Assembly: GCF_003591005.1 (NCBI RefSeq)
Contig: NZ_QYYD01000002.1
Location: forward strand, 248,001-312,000
DNA: 64,000 nucleotides
Direction of reading: 5' to 3'
Source of the DNA: Rhodopseudomonas palustris
GTDB taxonomy: Bacteria; Pseudomonadota; Alphaproteobacteria; Rhizobiales; Xanthobacteraceae
How positions within the stretch are numbered: the first letter of the stretch is position 1; each line of letters opens with the position of its first letter. Under the pieces are notes generated by a model, which was not told the origin of the DNA, ran no database searches, and worked only from the letters and a program-made list of their open reading frames with translations. The position numbers and the translations under genes are program-made. Shown in pieces: positions 16,742 through 27,255 of the stretch.

Positions 16742-17116
16742 ATGCGGATTGTACCCACCACAGCGGTCGATTGGGACCAGGCGCGGCTCACCGCGCTCGA
16801 TCTCCACGCCGAGGCGGAGCGGCTGGCGACGCGGGCCGAGATGGACAACATCGCGGCGCGTCGAACGCTGCAGCGCGCGATCGCTGATGTCGTGCAGGCG
16901 CACAAGCGCTGCCCGGTGAAGGAGTGTCGCCGCGCCCGCGCCTGTTGCACGCCGCAGATCTGCGCCGCGCAGCCGATGGAGCGGCCGACCGAGCGGCAGT
17001 GGCAGATCATCGACGCGCTCTACGCCGACATCCAGCGCCGCCGCCGCGACGCGGCGCTGGCGTTGTGCGGCGGTGGCGATCAGGCGGGACCGCGGGCGTC
17101 GGGGAAGGTGAGATGA
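16742..17116 (+). CDS. Small cysteine-containing hypothetical protein
   Basis: This 124-residue protein starts at ATG 16742 behind AGGAGGGAGCG, an excellent ribosome-binding site. It is helical and charged, with a cysteine cluster CPVKECRRARACCTPQIC (about residues 59-76) that could bind a metal, followed by a second helical region around RPTERQWQIIDALYADIQRRRRD. I do not recognise the family. It lies directly downstream of the structured RNA and may share its promoter. Confidence 0.65.
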   Translation: MRIVPTTAVDWDQARLTALDLHAEAERLATRAEMDNIAARRTLQRAIADVVQAHKRCPVKECRRARACCTPQICAAQPMERPTERQWQIIDALYADIQRRRRDAALALCGGGDQAGPRASGKVR

Positions 17117-17188
17117 GTGTGCGGAGGGCGCCGCAGGCGGCACGTGGCGATGCGCAAGCGTTGGCGCAGCGGCGTCGGGGTGCGCGGC

Positions 17189-17297
17189 GATGGGTTTCGC
17201 TGCGCTCAACCCATCCTACGAGCTGCGAACGAGGTGCGCCCCTGGTCTCCAGCGCGGCGCCTGCGCTCCCTCGCCCCGCTCTTGGCGGGGAGAGGGG
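17189..17297. repeat. Palindromic repeats downstream of the small gene
   Basis: GATGGGTT ... AACCCATC (17189-17215) is followed by a CCCTCGCCCCGC ... GCGGGGAGAGGG palindrome (17268-17297). Both are intergenic hairpin elements, and no gene is seen in 17117-17529. Confidence 0.7.
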
Positions 17298-17410
17298 TGG
17301 GGTGAGGGGCATGGCACGGCAATGGTCCGCGCCGCGGGCCGTCGGAGGAAACGATGTGGGAAGAGCTGTGCAGCCGGAGAGGCTGCCGATGGTGAGAGCC
17401 TGTGCCGGGC

Positions 17411-17464
17411 CCCTCACCCGGATTGCTGCGCAATCCGACCTCTCCCCGCTATGCGGGGGAGAGG
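17411..17464. repeat. Double hairpin element before trcR-like gene
   Basis: GGATTGC-TGC-GCAATCC is followed immediately by CCTCTCCCCGC ... GCGGGGGAGAGG. It sits past the 3' end of the minus-strand gene at 17530 and may work as its terminator or mRNA stabiliser. Confidence 0.7.
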
Positions 17465-17529
17465 TTAGGCTGCGGCTTGCCGCAATCGATCGTGTTGAGC
17501 TCCAGGCGCGGCGCGCCGGCCGGGCTTCC

Positions 17530-18237
17530 TCAGAGGCCGTCTTCGTCCTCGTCGTCGTGCTTCTTGCCGCCGATGGTCTTGAGCTTGGCGAACACGGCGT
17601 CGACGTTGAGGTCGTCTTCGCTCTTGCCCGACGACGGCTCGTACTCGTCCTTGCGGGTGGTCTCGGAGGCCGGCAGCAGCGTGGCGCCGCCGTATTGCTG
17701 GTCGGCGGGCTTCTCCTTGGCGGCGCGCTGCACCTCGAAGTCGAGGTCGAGCTGCGAGCACAGGCCGAGCGTCACCGGGTCCATCGGGGTCAGCGTCGCG
17801 GCGTTCCAGTGGGTGCGGTCGCGCACCGAGGCGATGGTGGTCTTGGTGGTGCCGACCAGGCGCATGATCTGCGCGTCCTTGAGTTCCGGATGGTTGCGCA
17901 CCAGCCACAGGATCGCGCTCGGGCGCTCGTGGCGGCGCGACACCGGGGTGTAGCGCGGGCCCTTCTTCTTGCTGGCCTGCGGCAGAACGACCTTGCTCTC
18001 GGCGAGCTTGAGGCGGTGCTCGGGGTCCTTCTCGCCCTTCTCGATCTCGTCGCGGGTCAATTGACCGGACGAAATCGGGTCCATGCCCTTGATGCCTTGG
18101 GCGCTATCGCCGTCGGCGATCGCCTGGATCTCGAGCGGGTGCATCTTGGTGAAGTCGGCGACCTGGTCGAACGACAACGCCGTGTTGTCGAGCAGCCAGA
18201 CGGCGGTGGCCTTCGGCATCAGCGGTGCGTTGCTCAT
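17530..18237 (-). CDS. trcR: DUF1013 protein, TrcR-type cell-cycle transcriptional regulator
   Basis: This 235-residue protein matches the alphaproteobacterial DUF1013 family, some members of which are named TrcR and act as transcription factors associated with cell-cycle control. The N-terminus (MPKATAVWLLDNTALSFDQVADFTKMHPLEIQAIADG) and the middle (PSAILWLVRNHPELKDAQIMRLVGTTKTTIASVRDRTHWN) each look like helix-turn-helix segments. The C-terminus is acidic and low in complexity (KKHDDEDEDGL). It is a single gene, divergent from ispH across a 270-base gap in which I see no other feature. The family assignment is confident; the symbol less so. Confidence 0.8.
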   Translation of the reverse strand: MSNAPLMPKATAVWLLDNTALSFDQVADFTKMHPLEIQAIADGDSAQGIKGMDPISSGQLTRDEIEKGEKDPEHRLKLAESKVVLPQASKKKGPRYTPVSRRHERPSAILWLVRNHPELKDAQIMRLVGTTKTTIASVRDRTHWNAATLTPMDPVTLGLCSQLDLDFEVQRAAKEKPADQQYGGATLLPASETTRKDEYEPSSGKSEDDLNVDAVFAKLKTIGGKKHDDEDEDGL

Positions 18238-18507
18238 GGCAAATCTCCTTTATCCCTTGCCCCTGGGACTTCTGAGGCAAGGCGGGTCATCGGTGATGAC
18301 GGGAATTGGCGCTTATATATGCCGTTCGGGCCCTGCGGCGCAATGGTGCTGCGAAAGTGCAGCGGCGATCGGCCTTGACAGAGCCGCATTGCCGTCCCAA
18401 TTCCTTGGATCAGGACGAACCACTCGTAAGGTCCCCAGGGGCCGCCAGGTTATCGTTCGTCGCCGCCGTTTTTCGGCCTGTGGGCAAGCTTCCCGGAACG
18501 CGCAAAT

Positions 18508-19473
18508 ATGCTGGCCAAACCGCCTCTGAAGATCGTCCTGTGCTCGCCGCGCGGCTTCTGTGCCGGCGTGGTGCGGGCGATCGACACCGTCGAGCGCGCG
18601 CTGGCGCTGTACGGCGCCCCGGTCTATGTCCGCCACGAGATCGTGCACAACAAATATGTGGTGGACAGCCTGCGCGCCAAGGGCGCGATCTTCGTCGAGG
18701 AACTCGAGGAGATCCCGGAGACCTCGGCGCCTGTCGTGTTCTCCGCCCACGGCGTGCCGAAGTCGGTGCCGGAAGATGCCATCAAGCGGAATTTCTTCTC
18801 GGTCGACGCCACCTGTCCGCTGGTCACCAAGGTGCACCGCGAGGCGGCGATTCACTTCAAGCGCGGCCGCGAGATCCTGCTGATCGGCCATTCGCATCAC
18901 CCCGAGGTGGTCGGCACCGTCGGCCAGCTGCCGGCCGGCGCCGTGACGCTGATCGAGACCGCCGCGGACGCCGCGACCTTCACGCCGAAGGACCCGAACA
19001 ATCTCGCCTTCGTGACGCAGACCACGCTGTCGATCGACGACACAGCCGGCATCGTGGCGATCCTGCGCGAGCGCTTCCCGAACATCTCCGGGCCGCACAA
19101 GGAAGACATCTGCTACGCCACCACCAACCGCCAGGCGGCGGTGAAGAAGGTGGCGCCGGTGGTCGACGCCATGATCGTGGTCGGCGCGCCGAATTCGTCG
19201 AACTCGCAGCGGCTGCGCGAAGTCGCCGAGCGCGAGGGCTGCCGGGTCTCGGTGCTGGCGCAGCGCGCCTCGGATATCGACTGGGCGCAGTTCGAGGGCA
19301 TCACCAGCCTCGGCCTCACCGCCGGCGCTTCGGCCCCCGAGGTGATCGTCGAGGAGATCATGGGCGCCTTCGCCGAGCGTTTCGAGCTCAGCGTCGAGAC
19401 GGTGTCGGCCGCCGAGGAGAACGAGTTCTTCCCGCTGCCGCGCGTGCTGCGCCCGGACGCCGCCGCCGAGTAG
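18508..19473 (+). CDS. ispH: 4-hydroxy-3-methylbut-2-enyl diphosphate reductase
   Basis: IspH (LytB) carries out the last step of the MEP pathway, reducing HMBPP to IPP and DMAPP with a [4Fe-4S] cluster. The protein is 321 residues. The three cluster cysteines lie in [14 protein letters not shown] (C18), [11 protein letters not shown] and [11 protein letters not shown]. The catalytic EXHG-type histidine motif appears as GHSHHPEV. It is the first gene of the ispH-thrB-rnhA operon common in Rhizobiales. In a phototroph it also supplies carotenoid, bacteriochlorophyll and hopanoid precursors. Confidence 0.96.
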   Translation: MLAKPPLKIVLCSPRGFCAGVVRAIDTVERALALYGAPVYVRHEIVHNKYVVDSLRAKGAIFVEELEEIPETSAPVVFSAHGVPKSVPEDAIKRNFFSVDATCPLVTKVHREAAIHFKRGREILLIGHSHHPEVVGTVGQLPAGAVTLIETAADAATFTPKDPNNLAFVTQTTLSIDDTAGIVAILRERFPNISGPHKEDICYATTNRQAAVKKVAPVVDAMIVVGAPNSSNSQRLREVAEREGCRVSVLAQRASDIDWAQFEGITSLGLTAGASAPEVIVEEIMGAFAERFELSVETVSAAEENEFFPLPRVLRPDAAAE

Positions 19474-19568
19474 CGCGGCGAGGGGCCTGGCTCCGGCGGC
19501 CCGGCCTTTCAAAGCCGGCCGCATTGGTCTACCAAACCGCCACGATTCCTCGCGCACCGGGACACGCC

Positions 19569-20549
19569 ATGGCGGTCTACACCGACGTCGCCGCCGACGA
19601 CCTCGCCGCATTTCTGGCGCCCTACGATCTCGGCGACCTGCTGTCCTACAAGGGCATCGCCGAAGGCGTCGAGAATACCAACTTCCTGCTGCACACCACG
19701 CGCGGCAGCTTCATCCTGACGCTGTACGAAAAGCGCGTCGCCGAGGACGATCTGCCGTACTTCCTGGCGCTGATGGCGCATCTGGCGGCGCGCGGCGTCA
19801 GCTGCCCGCAGCCGGCCAAGACTCGCGACGGCACGATCTGCGGCACGCTGTCGGGCAGGCCGGCTGTCATCATCAATTTCCTCGAAGGCGTCTGGCCGCG
19901 CCGCCCCGGCGTCGTGCACTGCGCCGGCGTCGGCGAAGCGCTGGCCCGGATGCACCTCGCCGGTCTCGATTTTCCGCATTACCGCAGAAACCCGCTGTCG
20001 GTCTCCGGCTGGCGGCCGCTGTTCAACATGGCCGCGCCGCGCGCCGACGAGATCCAGCCCGGCCTGCGCGATTTCATCGCCGCCGAACTGGACTATCTGG
20101 AAGCCTCCTGGCCGCAGCAACTGCCGACCGGTGTGATCCACGCCGATCTGTTTCCCGACAACGTGTTCTTCATCGGCGACAAGCTGTCGGGACTGATCGA
20201 CTTTCCGTTCTCCTGCAACGACATCCTGGCCTACGACGTGGCGATCTGCCTGAACGCCTGGTGCTTCGAGCCGGACCTGGCGTTCAACGCCACCAAGGCG
20301 CGGGCGCTGCTCAGCGCGTATCAGCGCGCCCGGCCGCTGAGCGAGGCCGAGCAGGCCGCGCTGCCGCTGCTGGCGCGCGGCGCCGCGCTGCGCTTTCTGC
20401 TGACCCGGCTGGTGGATTTCCTCGACGTGCCTGAGGGTGCGCTGGTCAAGCCGAAGGATCCGATGGAATACGTCCGCAAGCTGCGCTTCCAGCAAACTGT
20501 TGCCACCATCCGCGATTACGGTGTCGAAGCTGCGGGAGCGGTGGCATGA
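19569..20549 (+). CDS. thrB: Homoserine kinase, aminoglycoside-phosphotransferase type
   Basis: This 326-residue kinase is of the APH-fold ThrB type found in alphaproteobacteria, not the GHMP type of E. coli. It phosphorylates homoserine for threonine synthesis. Visible landmarks are the N-terminal [24 protein letters not shown] (ATP-binding lobe, residues ~33-56), the Brenner motif [14 protein letters not shown] and the metal-binding [18 protein letters not shown]. Its stop overlaps the rnhA start by four bases. Confidence 0.93.
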   Translation: MAVYTDVAADDLAAFLAPYDLGDLLSYKGIAEGVENTNFLLHTTRGSFILTLYEKRVAEDDLPYFLALMAHLAARGVSCPQPAKTRDGTICGTLSGRPAVIINFLEGVWPRRPGVVHCAGVGEALARMHLAGLDFPHYRRNPLSVSGWRPLFNMAAPRADEIQPGLRDFIAAELDYLEASWPQQLPTGVIHADLFPDNVFFIGDKLSGLIDFPFSCNDILAYDVAICLNAWCFEPDLAFNATKARALLSAYQRARPLSEAEQAALPLLARGAALRFLLTRLVDFLDVPEGALVKPKDPMEYVRKLRFQQTVATIRDYGVEAAGAVA

Positions 20550-21010
20550 GCGACGAGGCGAAGCCCGTCATCATCCACACCGACGGCGCCTGCTCCGCCA
20601 ACCCCGGCCCCGGGGGGTGGGGGGCCATCCTGAAATTCGGCGACGTCGAAAAAGAGCTCAAGGGCGGCGAACCGCAAACGACAAACAATCGCATGGAGCT
20701 GCTCGCGGCGATTTCGGCGCTGGAAGCGCTGAAGAAGCCGTGCTCGGTGGATCTTTATACCGACAGCCAATACGTCAAGAACGGTATCGGCAGCTGGATC
20801 CACAACTGGAAGCGCAACGGCTGGAAAACCGCCGACAAGAAGCCGGTCAAAAACGTCGACCTCTGGCAACGCCTCGACGCCGCGCTGAAGAGCCACAGCA
20901 TTCGCTGGCACTGGGTCAAAGGCCATGCCGGCCACGCGGAAAACGAGCGAGCCGATCAGCTGGCGCGCGACGGCTTGGCGGAGAATCGGTTGAAGGCGCG
21001 GATTAGTTAG
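20546..21010 (+). CDS. rnhA: Ribonuclease HI
   Basis: This 154-residue enzyme cleaves the RNA strand of RNA-DNA hybrids. The four active-site acids are in [10 protein letters not shown] (Asp), NNRMELLA (Glu), YTDSQYVK (Asp) and ENERADQLA (Asp), with the conserved His in [10 protein letters not shown]. The length is normal. It is the last gene of the ispH-thrB-rnhA operon and is followed by a palindromic element. Confidence 0.96.
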   Translation: MSDEAKPVIIHTDGACSANPGPGGWGAILKFGDVEKELKGGEPQTTNNRMELLAAISALEALKKPCSVDLYTDSQYVKNGIGSWIHNWKRNGWKTADKKPVKNVDLWQRLDAALKSHSIRWHWVKGHAGHAENERADQLARDGLAENRLKARIS

Positions 21011-21034
21011 CCGCGCTTACTACGCACTGCGCGT

Positions 21035-21137
21035 CGTCATCCTGAGGAGCGAGCGTAGCGAGCCTCGAAGGATGCGGCTACGAATGCGTGCGGCTCATCC
21101 TTCGAGGCGCGCGTTGCGCGCGCACCTCAGGATGACG
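21035..21137. repeat. Inverted repeat between convergent rnhA and peroxiredoxin
   Basis: The arms CGTCATCCTGAGGAGCGAGC and CACCTCAGGATGACG, with CCTCGAAGGATG/CATCCTTCGAGG inside, form a long stem with a small loop. The element fills the convergent gap and is a fourth palindrome family in the window. Confidence 0.8.
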
Positions 21138-21159
21138 TTTACCGCGTCGTTAGTTCAGC

Positions 21160-21645
21160 TCACAGCTGCCCGAGCAGCGTGTCGCCGCCGGAGACTTCGA
21201 CCTTGCCGGGGTTCGGCTCGAGGTTGAACGTTTTCACCACGCCGTCCTCCACCAGCATCGAATAGCGTTTCGAGCGGATGCCGAGGCCGAAACCGGAACC
21301 GTCCATTTCCATGCCGATCGCCTTGGTGAAGTCGGCATTGCCGTCGGCCAGGAAGATCGCCTCGTCGCGCTGGTCAGTGTCGCGCTTCCAGGCGTTCATC
21401 ACGAAGGCGTCGTTGACCGAGATGATCGCAACGGTGTCGATGCCCTTGTCCTTCATCGCGTAGGCGTTGAGGAAGATGCTCGGCAGATGCATCTTGTGGC
21501 AGGTTCCGGTGTAAGCGCCGGGCACGGCGAACAGCGCGACCTTCTTGCCCTTGAAGATGTCGTCGGTGGTCTTGGTCTGAACGCCGTCCTCGGTCATGAC
21601 GCGGAACGTCGCGCCGGGCAAACTGTCGCCTACCTTGATGGTCAT
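21160..21645 (-). CDS. Peroxiredoxin, Prx5 type
   Basis: This 161-residue thiol peroxidase reduces hydroperoxides. The peroxidatic cysteine is C49 in VPGAYTGTCHKMHLPS, where most family members read PGAFTPTCS. The rest (AYAMKDKGIDTVAIISVNDAFVMNAW) is typical of the Prx5/PMP20 subgroup. There is no fused glutaredoxin domain. It is a single gene with palindromes on both sides. Confidence 0.9.
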   Translation of the reverse strand: MTIKVGDSLPGATFRVMTEDGVQTKTTDDIFKGKKVALFAVPGAYTGTCHKMHLPSIFLNAYAMKDKGIDTVAIISVNDAFVMNAWKRDTDQRDEAIFLADGNADFTKAIGMEMDGSGFGLGIRSKRYSMLVEDGVVKTFNLEPNPGKVEVSGGDTLLGQL

Positions 21646-21783
21646 CTGCGGTCTCTCCCTGAAAAGGTGCGACCGGTTCTAACCTGCGGGAATGGTACTG
21701 ACAACAATCGGACGGCGGCGGGCGTCGCGAAGCTTGCTTGCTCCGCGCCTTCGTCATCGTGGGTGGAGCACAGCCTCAAAGTT

Positions 21784-21905
21784 CGTCATTCCGGGGCGCT
21801 CGCCCTTTGGCGAGCGAACCCGGAATCTCGGCCTCTCGGAGAGGCATCATCGCAGAACGCTTCTGGATTCCGGGTTCGCGCGAAGACGCGCGCCCCGGAA
21901 TGACG
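21784..21905. repeat. Intergenic inverted repeat
   Basis: CGTCATTCCGGGGCGC ... GCGCCCCGGAATGACG with GGATTCCGGGTTCGC paired to GCGAACCCGGAATC inside. A palindromic element between fadD and the peroxiredoxin. Confidence 0.8.
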
Positions 21906-21914
21906 TGCTTGGGG

Positions 21915-23603
21915 CTAAGCCGCCGCCTGATCCTTCTTCTCGTCGCGCAGTTCGCGGCGCAGGATCTTGCCGACATTGGTCTTCGGCAGCGTGGTGCGGA
22001 ATTCGATCTTGCGTGGCACCTTGTAGTTCGTCAGCTCGGTGTGACAGAACTTGATGATGTCTTCCGCGGTGACGTCCGGATCCTTCTTCACCACGAAGGC
22101 TTTGACGGACTCGCCGGTGCGCTCGTCCGGAACGCCGATCACCGCGCATTCCAGCACGCCGGGATGGCTGGCGATCACTTCCTCGACTTCGTTGGGATAG
22201 ACGTTGAAGCCCGAGACCAGGATCATATCCTTCTTGCGGTCAACGATCTTGGTGAAGCCGTCCGGGTTCATGATGCCGACATCGCCGGTGCGGAAATATC
22301 CGTCGGCGGTCATCACCAGCGCGGTCTCATCCGGGCGATTCCAATAGCCCGACATCACCTGCGGGCCCTTGGCGCAGATTTCGCCGGCCGTTCCGAACGG
22401 CACTTCGTTGCCCTCGTCGTCGCGGATCGACAGATAGGTCGACGGCACCGGAATTCCGATCGTGCCATTGAACTCGGTGACGGTCGCCGGATTGCAGGTC
22501 AGCACCGGCGCGGTCTCGGACAGGCCATAGCCTTCGGCGATCGGGCAGCCGGTCATCTTCAGCCACGCTTCGGCGACCGGACGTTGCACCGCCATGCCGC
22601 CGCCGTTGGAGATCTTGAGCTTGGAGAAGTCGAGCTTGTCGAAGCCCGGGGCGTGCAGCAGGCCGTTGTACAGCGTGTTGACGGCGGGGAAGCTGTTGAC
22701 CTGATATTTCGACAGCTCCTTGATAAAGCCCGGAATGTCGCGCGGGTTGGGGATCAACAGGTTGACGCCGCCGGCGCGCAGGCCGAGCAGGTAGCAGGCC
22801 GTCAGCGCGAAGATGTGATACAGCGGCAGCGCGCAGACGATGAACAGCTGGTCGACATGCGGCGGCTTGGCGAGCGCGGGCTGCAGCCAGGCGTCGTTCT
22901 GCAGCACGTTGGCGACGACGTTGCTGTGCAGCAGCGTCGCACCCTTGGAGACGCCCGTTGTGCCGCCGGTGTATTGCAGGAAGGCGACGTCGTTCGGCCC
23001 GATCACCGGCTTGGTGAACTTCTGTCCGCGTCCGGCCGCGACGGCGTCGTTGTAGCTGACCGCGCCGGGCAGCGAGAACGCCGGCACCATCTTCTTGATC
23101 CTGCGCACCACGAGATTGACGATGATGCCCTTGAGGCCGAGCAGGTCGCCCATCGTGGCGACGACGACGTGCTTGACGGCGGTCCTGCTGATCACCTGTT
23201 CGACGGTGTGGGCGAAGTTCTCCAGCACGATGATGGCCTCGGCGCCGGAATCCTTCAGCTGATGCTCGAGTTCGCGCGGCGTATACAGCGGGTTGACGTT
23301 GACGACGGCGAAACCGGCGCGCAGCACGGCGGCGATCGCCACCGGATATTGCAGCACGTTGGGCATCATCAGCGCGACGCGCGCGCCCTTCTTCAGCCCC
23401 TTGCCCTGCAGATAGGCGCCGAGCGCGACCGACATCTCGTCGAGCTCACGGTAGGTGATGGCCTTGTCCATGCAGATGAAGGCTTTGCGGTCGCCGAAGC
23501 TCTTGAAGCTCTCCTCGAACAGCTCGACCAGCGACGGATAGCGCGTGACGTCGATGTCGGCCGGAATGCCCGGCGGATAATGCTTGAGCCAGACCCGCTC
23601 CAT
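21915..23603 (-). CDS. fadD: Long-chain fatty acid-CoA ligase
   Basis: This 562-residue adenylate-forming enzyme activates long-chain fatty acids with ATP and CoA. LQYTGGTTGVSKGATLLHSN is the P-loop, EGYGLSETAPVLTCNP the second motif, and GYFRTGDVGIMNPDGFTKIVDRKKDMILVSGFNVYPNEVEEV the C-terminal hinge and FACS region. The length and end-to-end similarity fit FadD. It is monocistronic. No gene is visible in the 223 bases upstream. Confidence 0.92.
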   Translation of the reverse strand: MERVWLKHYPPGIPADIDVTRYPSLVELFEESFKSFGDRKAFICMDKAITYRELDEMSVALGAYLQGKGLKKGARVALMMPNVLQYPVAIAAVLRAGFAVVNVNPLYTPRELEHQLKDSGAEAIIVLENFAHTVEQVISRTAVKHVVVATMGDLLGLKGIIVNLVVRRIKKMVPAFSLPGAVSYNDAVAAGRGQKFTKPVIGPNDVAFLQYTGGTTGVSKGATLLHSNVVANVLQNDAWLQPALAKPPHVDQLFIVCALPLYHIFALTACYLLGLRAGGVNLLIPNPRDIPGFIKELSKYQVNSFPAVNTLYNGLLHAPGFDKLDFSKLKISNGGGMAVQRPVAEAWLKMTGCPIAEGYGLSETAPVLTCNPATVTEFNGTIGIPVPSTYLSIRDDEGNEVPFGTAGEICAKGPQVMSGYWNRPDETALVMTADGYFRTGDVGIMNPDGFTKIVDRKKDMILVSGFNVYPNEVEEVIASHPGVLECAVIGVPDERTGESVKAFVVKKDPDVTAEDIIKFCHTELTNYKVPRKIEFRTTLPKTNVGKILRRELRDEKKDQAAA

Positions 23604-23826
23604 GGTGTTTTCCTCACATCGCCGGGGAGCGTGCAGCTCCGCCTTGTTGATTGTCGCACACCGCTTCGCCGCAGCGAATTCGCCGAAAGGCGCGGCAGGT
23701 CAAGCGTGGCGATGACGCGGGGAGTATTGAGGGAAGCGGCGCCCGAACGCAAGCTGACCGGCCGCCGCAGATCGGCGGGTGCAAAGCTCAGTTAACACCG
23801 CAGCGGCAAGGCGGATCGGCGGACGG

Positions 23827-25383
23827 TCAGGTGCCGGGCTTGGCAGGCTTGCTGTCGCTCGCGGCGTTAGCTGCGGGCTTGGCGGCGGGCTTCGGTTTCG
23901 GCTTCGCCGTCGTCGGCTTGTCGGCCGCGTCGGGCTTTGCAGCGTCCGACTTGGCGGCAGCATGCCTGGGTGCTGCGGGTTTGGCCGCGGATGGCTTGGC
24001 GGCGCTCTTGGCCTTGGGCTTGGCCGAGGTGTCGATCGTCACCGAGGTGCGGCCGTTGGATTTCTCGGTTGCGACGGCCTCCTTGGCGTCGTCCTTGGAC
24101 TTGGGGCCCTTCTTCTTCGCAACGGTCTTTTTCTTGTGGCTTTCGGCCGTCTGCTGATCGGCGTCCTGCGCCGCCGTGGCGATCAGCGCTGCGCCGGTTC
24201 GGGTCGGGCCGGTGTAGACGATCACGGGTTCGGTCGGCGCCGGCGCGGCGGCGATCATATCGACCGGGCGCAGCACCGGCGGCGAGAACATCGACAGCGC
24301 GGTCTCGCCATTGGCAATCACGCTGGCGACCTGCTCGTCTTCGTCGCTGGCCGGGCGCTTGCGCTTCGGCCCGCACATCTCGTCGCGCAAATTGGGGGGC
24401 GTCGCGTCGATCGGCGCCAGGTTGTCCACGGTGCCGAGCGACGGCGTCAGCCACGCCAGCGTGTTGGCCGAAAAGCCGCGCTCGAGCAGCTGCGCGGCCT
24501 TGACGGCGCGATCCTGGCCCGAATTGGCGCCGAGCACCACGGCGATCAGCCGGCGGCCGTTGCGGGTGGCGCTGGCGACCAGATTGTAGCCCGAGGCGCA
24601 GATGAAGCCGGTCTTGAAACCGTCGGCGCCCGGATAGCGACCGATCAGCTTGTTGAAATTGTGGGTGACGCGCTTGCCGAAGCGGATTGCCGGAATGTGG
24701 ACGAAGTACTCGTATTCGGGCAGGTCGCGGATCATCGCGCGGGCCAGAATCGCGAGGTCGCGCGCCGAGGTCACTTGCTCTTCGGCCGGCAGCCCGTTCG
24801 GATTGACGTAGTGGGTCTGCGTCATGCCGAGCCGCTGCGCGGTTGCGTTCATCTGCTCGGAGAAGCCGTCGATCGAGCCGCCGACGCCTTCGGCCAGCAC
24901 GACCGCCATGTCGTTGGCCGACTTCACCATCATCATCTTCAACGCGTTATCGACGGTGAGCTGCGTGCCAGGGCGAAAGCCCATCTTCGACGGTGACTGC
25001 GCGGCTGCGGTCGGCGACACCGTCAGCAGGGTGTCGAGCGTCAGCTTGCCTTCCTTCACCGCCTTCAGCGTGACGTAGGCGGTCATGATCTTGGTGACCG
25101 AGGCCGGATGCCAGGGATACGTCGCGTTCTCCGCCTGCAGCACCTTGCCGCTATCGGCTTCGACCAGCAGCAGCGCCTCAGCGGCGGCGAGCCGCGGCAA
25201 CGCCGTCAGCGCGATCAAGGCGGCGAGGAAAGTCCAGACGACCGGCGATTTGCGAGGCTGCGCGGTGAAGAAGTGCACTATCCGATTCCGGTCCTTGAGA
25301 TCCGTCCGGAGGACGAGGTCTTTACGGGTTGACGTTCGGGTTTCAGGCGTTGGCCCAGCAGACCCGACCCTATACCGGCTCAT
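23827..25383 (-). CDS. D-alanyl-D-alanine carboxypeptidase (peptidase S11) with long basic tail
   Basis: The 518-residue frame holds a DacA/DacC-type serine peptidase that trims peptidoglycan pentapeptides. SVTK gives the nucleophile and base (S95, K98 in the long frame), SAN and KTG complete the active site. A hydrophobic export segment (about residues 48-68) precedes the domain. The final ~200 residues are Ala/Lys/Pro-rich and of low complexity, typical of rhizobial homologues and possibly cell-wall binding. The true start may be further in, for example a GTG near 25278, which would place the signal peptide closer to the N-terminus. Confidence 0.85.
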   Translation of the reverse strand: MSRYRVGSAGPTPETRTSTRKDLVLRTDLKDRNRIVHFFTAQPRKSPVVWTFLAALIALTALPRLAAAEALLLVEADSGKVLQAENATYPWHPASVTKIMTAYVTLKAVKEGKLTLDTLLTVSPTAAAQSPSKMGFRPGTQLTVDNALKMMMVKSANDMAVVLAEGVGGSIDGFSEQMNATAQRLGMTQTHYVNPNGLPAEEQVTSARDLAILARAMIRDLPEYEYFVHIPAIRFGKRVTHNFNKLIGRYPGADGFKTGFICASGYNLVASATRNGRRLIAVVLGANSGQDRAVKAAQLLERGFSANTLAWLTPSLGTVDNLAPIDATPPNLRDEMCGPKRKRPASDEDEQVASVIANGETALSMFSPPVLRPVDMIAAAPAPTEPVIVYTGPTRTGAALIATAAQDADQQTAESHKKKTVAKKKGPKSKDDAKEAVATEKSNGRTSVTIDTSAKPKAKSAAKPSAAKPAAPRHAAAKSDAAKPDAADKPTTAKPKPKPAAKPAANAASDSKPAKPGT

Positions 25384-25446
25384 GCTCGTCGAACAGAGTG
25401 AGGCTGCGGTTAATCGGGGATGAAAGGGGCCGAAATTCGGCGGTGC

Positions 25447-27255
25447 TCAGGTCTGCGCGGCTGTGTCGCCGGCCGCTGTCGCGACGGCGGCGCGCGCGTC
25501 GTCCTGGATCATGAATTGCGCCCGCGCCAGCTCGGCGAAATGGCCGCGCTGAGCGACGAGTTCATCAAAGGTTCCGCTTTCGATCACCTTTCCGTTCTCG
25601 AACACCAGGATGCGGGTGGCGTGGCGGATGGTCGACAGCCTGTGCGCGATCACGAAGGTAGTGCGGCCCTTCATCAGCTCGTCGAGCGCCAGATTGACCT
25701 TGGCCTCGGTGACGGCGTCGAGCGCCGAGGTCGCCTCGTCGAGGATCAGGATCGGCGGATCCTTGAGCAGCGCGCGGGCGATCGACAGCCGCTGGCGTTC
25801 GCCGCCGGACAGCATCCGGCCGCGTTCGCCCGCGTTGGTGTCGAAGCCGCGCTCGCTGCGCTCGATGAACTGCAGCGCCTGCGCGCGCTCGGCAGCCCGG
25901 CGCAGCTCCTCGTCGGTGGCGTCGGGTTTGCCGACCCGCAGATTGTCGGCAATCGAGCGGTCGAACAGCAGCGCCTCCTGAAACACCACACCGATGTTGC
26001 GGCGAAGCCCGGCCAGCGTCAGGCCGCGCACGTCCATGCCGTCGACTTTCACCGTGCCGGACTGTGGATCGAACGCGCGATGCAGCAGCGCGATCGCGGT
26101 GGACTTGCCGGCGCCGGTGGCGCCGACCAGCGCGATGGTCTGGCCCGGCAGCGCGGTCAGCGTCAGGTCTTCGACCGCCGGCCGCTTGCCGTCGTAGGAG
26201 AACGAGACGTCGTCGAACTCCACCAGGCCCGCGACTCGGCCAGGGTCGATCGCATCGGGCCGATCGCGCACCGCCGGCACGGCGTCGAACACCGTGATGA
26301 ATTCCTGCAGCCGTGGCGCTTCCATCATCAGGGTGTTGATGAAGCTCACCACCTGTTCGAGCCGCTGGATCAGCAGCGTCGCGAACGACACGAACATCAC
26401 GATCTCGCCGACGCTGGTGAGGCCCTGCTGATTGAGCCAGATGCCGAGCGCGAAGATCGCCAGCACCGTGATGGTGGTGGAGGCTTTGGTGATCACGGTC
26501 ACCAGCGCCCACCATGACAGCACCGGCATCTGCGCGGCGAGCAGCTTGTCGGCGACGAAGCGCAGTCCCTGCACCTCGGCGTCGATCCGCACGAAGCTCT
26601 GCACCAGCGCGACGTTGCCGACCGCGTCGGAGGCGCGGGCGGAGAGGTCGCTGTACTGCTGCTCAACCTCGTTCTGCATGCCGTAGGTCTTGCGCACCAC
26701 CAGCGTGGTCAGCACCGTGAAGACGCCGCACAGGACGAACAGCAGCAACGCCAGCCGCCAGTTGATGGTCAGCGACAGCGGCAACAGCACGAGCAGCGAC
26801 AGCACCGCGGCGAAATGCTCGCGGAAGAAGCCGAGCCACACGCGCCACAGCGCATCTGTCCCCTGCAGCATCACCTTCATCAGCCGGCCCGAATGCGTGC
26901 CGGTGTGGAAGGTCAGCGGCAACTGCAGGATGTGTTCGAAATAGCTGGTGAGGATCACCTGGCGCTGGCGATGCGCCAGCCGGTCGGCGTGCAGCGAGAC
27001 GGCGGCGGAGCAGACGATGGTGAACAGCCCGAACAACGCCCAGGCGGCGAGCAGCGGCCAGGGCGAGCGGCTCTCCGGCACCAGCGCGCCGGTGGCGAGA
27101 TTGCCGCTCATGACGTCGACGATCCGGCCGAACAGCACCGGCTCGGCGAATTGCGCGACCGCCAGCAGCAGGTTGGCGACGGCCAGCGCCCAGCCGAGTC
27201 GCGCCTCCTTGCCGAGCAGCCCGAGCACACGGGTGTAGAGACGTAGCAGCGACAT
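25447..27255 (-). CDS. ndvA: Cyclic beta-1,2-glucan ABC exporter
   Basis: This 602-residue fused permease-ATPase should export cyclic beta-glucan to the periplasm. About 320 residues of six-helix membrane domain are followed by an ATPase domain with Walker [10 protein letters not shown], signature [15 protein letters not shown] and Walker [13 protein letters not shown]. The N-terminus ([20 protein letters not shown]) is characteristic of NdvA/ChvA. It works as a homodimer. No glucan synthase (ndvB) is in the window. A 402-base gap separates it from the divergent nuo operon. Confidence 0.9.
   Translation of the reverse strand: MSLLRLYTRVLGLLGKEARLGWALAVANLLLAVAQFAEPVLFGRIVDVMSGNLATGALVPESRSPWPLLAAWALFGLFTIVCSAAVSLHADRLAHRQRQVILTSYFEHILQLPLTFHTGTHSGRLMKVMLQGTDALWRVWLGFFREHFAAVLSLLVLLPLSLTINWRLALLLFVLCGVFTVLTTLVVRKTYGMQNEVEQQYSDLSARASDAVGNVALVQSFVRIDAEVQGLRFVADKLLAAQMPVLSWWALVTVITKASTTITVLAIFALGIWLNQQGLTSVGEIVMFVSFATLLIQRLEQVVSFINTLMMEAPRLQEFITVFDAVPAVRDRPDAIDPGRVAGLVEFDDVSFSYDGKRPAVEDLTLTALPGQTIALVGATGAGKSTAIALLHRAFDPQSGTVKVDGMDVRGLTLAGLRRNIGVVFQEALLFDRSIADNLRVGKPDATDEELRRAAERAQALQFIERSERGFDTNAGERGRMLSGGERQRLSIARALLKDPPILILDEATSALDAVTEAKVNLALDELMKGRTTFVIAHRLSTIRHATRILVFENGKVIESGTFDELVAQRGHFAELARAQFMIQDDARAAVATAAGDTAAQT

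Noticed and set aside
14217-17464. CRISPR array in the repeat-rich patch
   Set aside because: The repeats are isolated palindromes of different families without regular spacing or unique spacers, and no cas gene is near.
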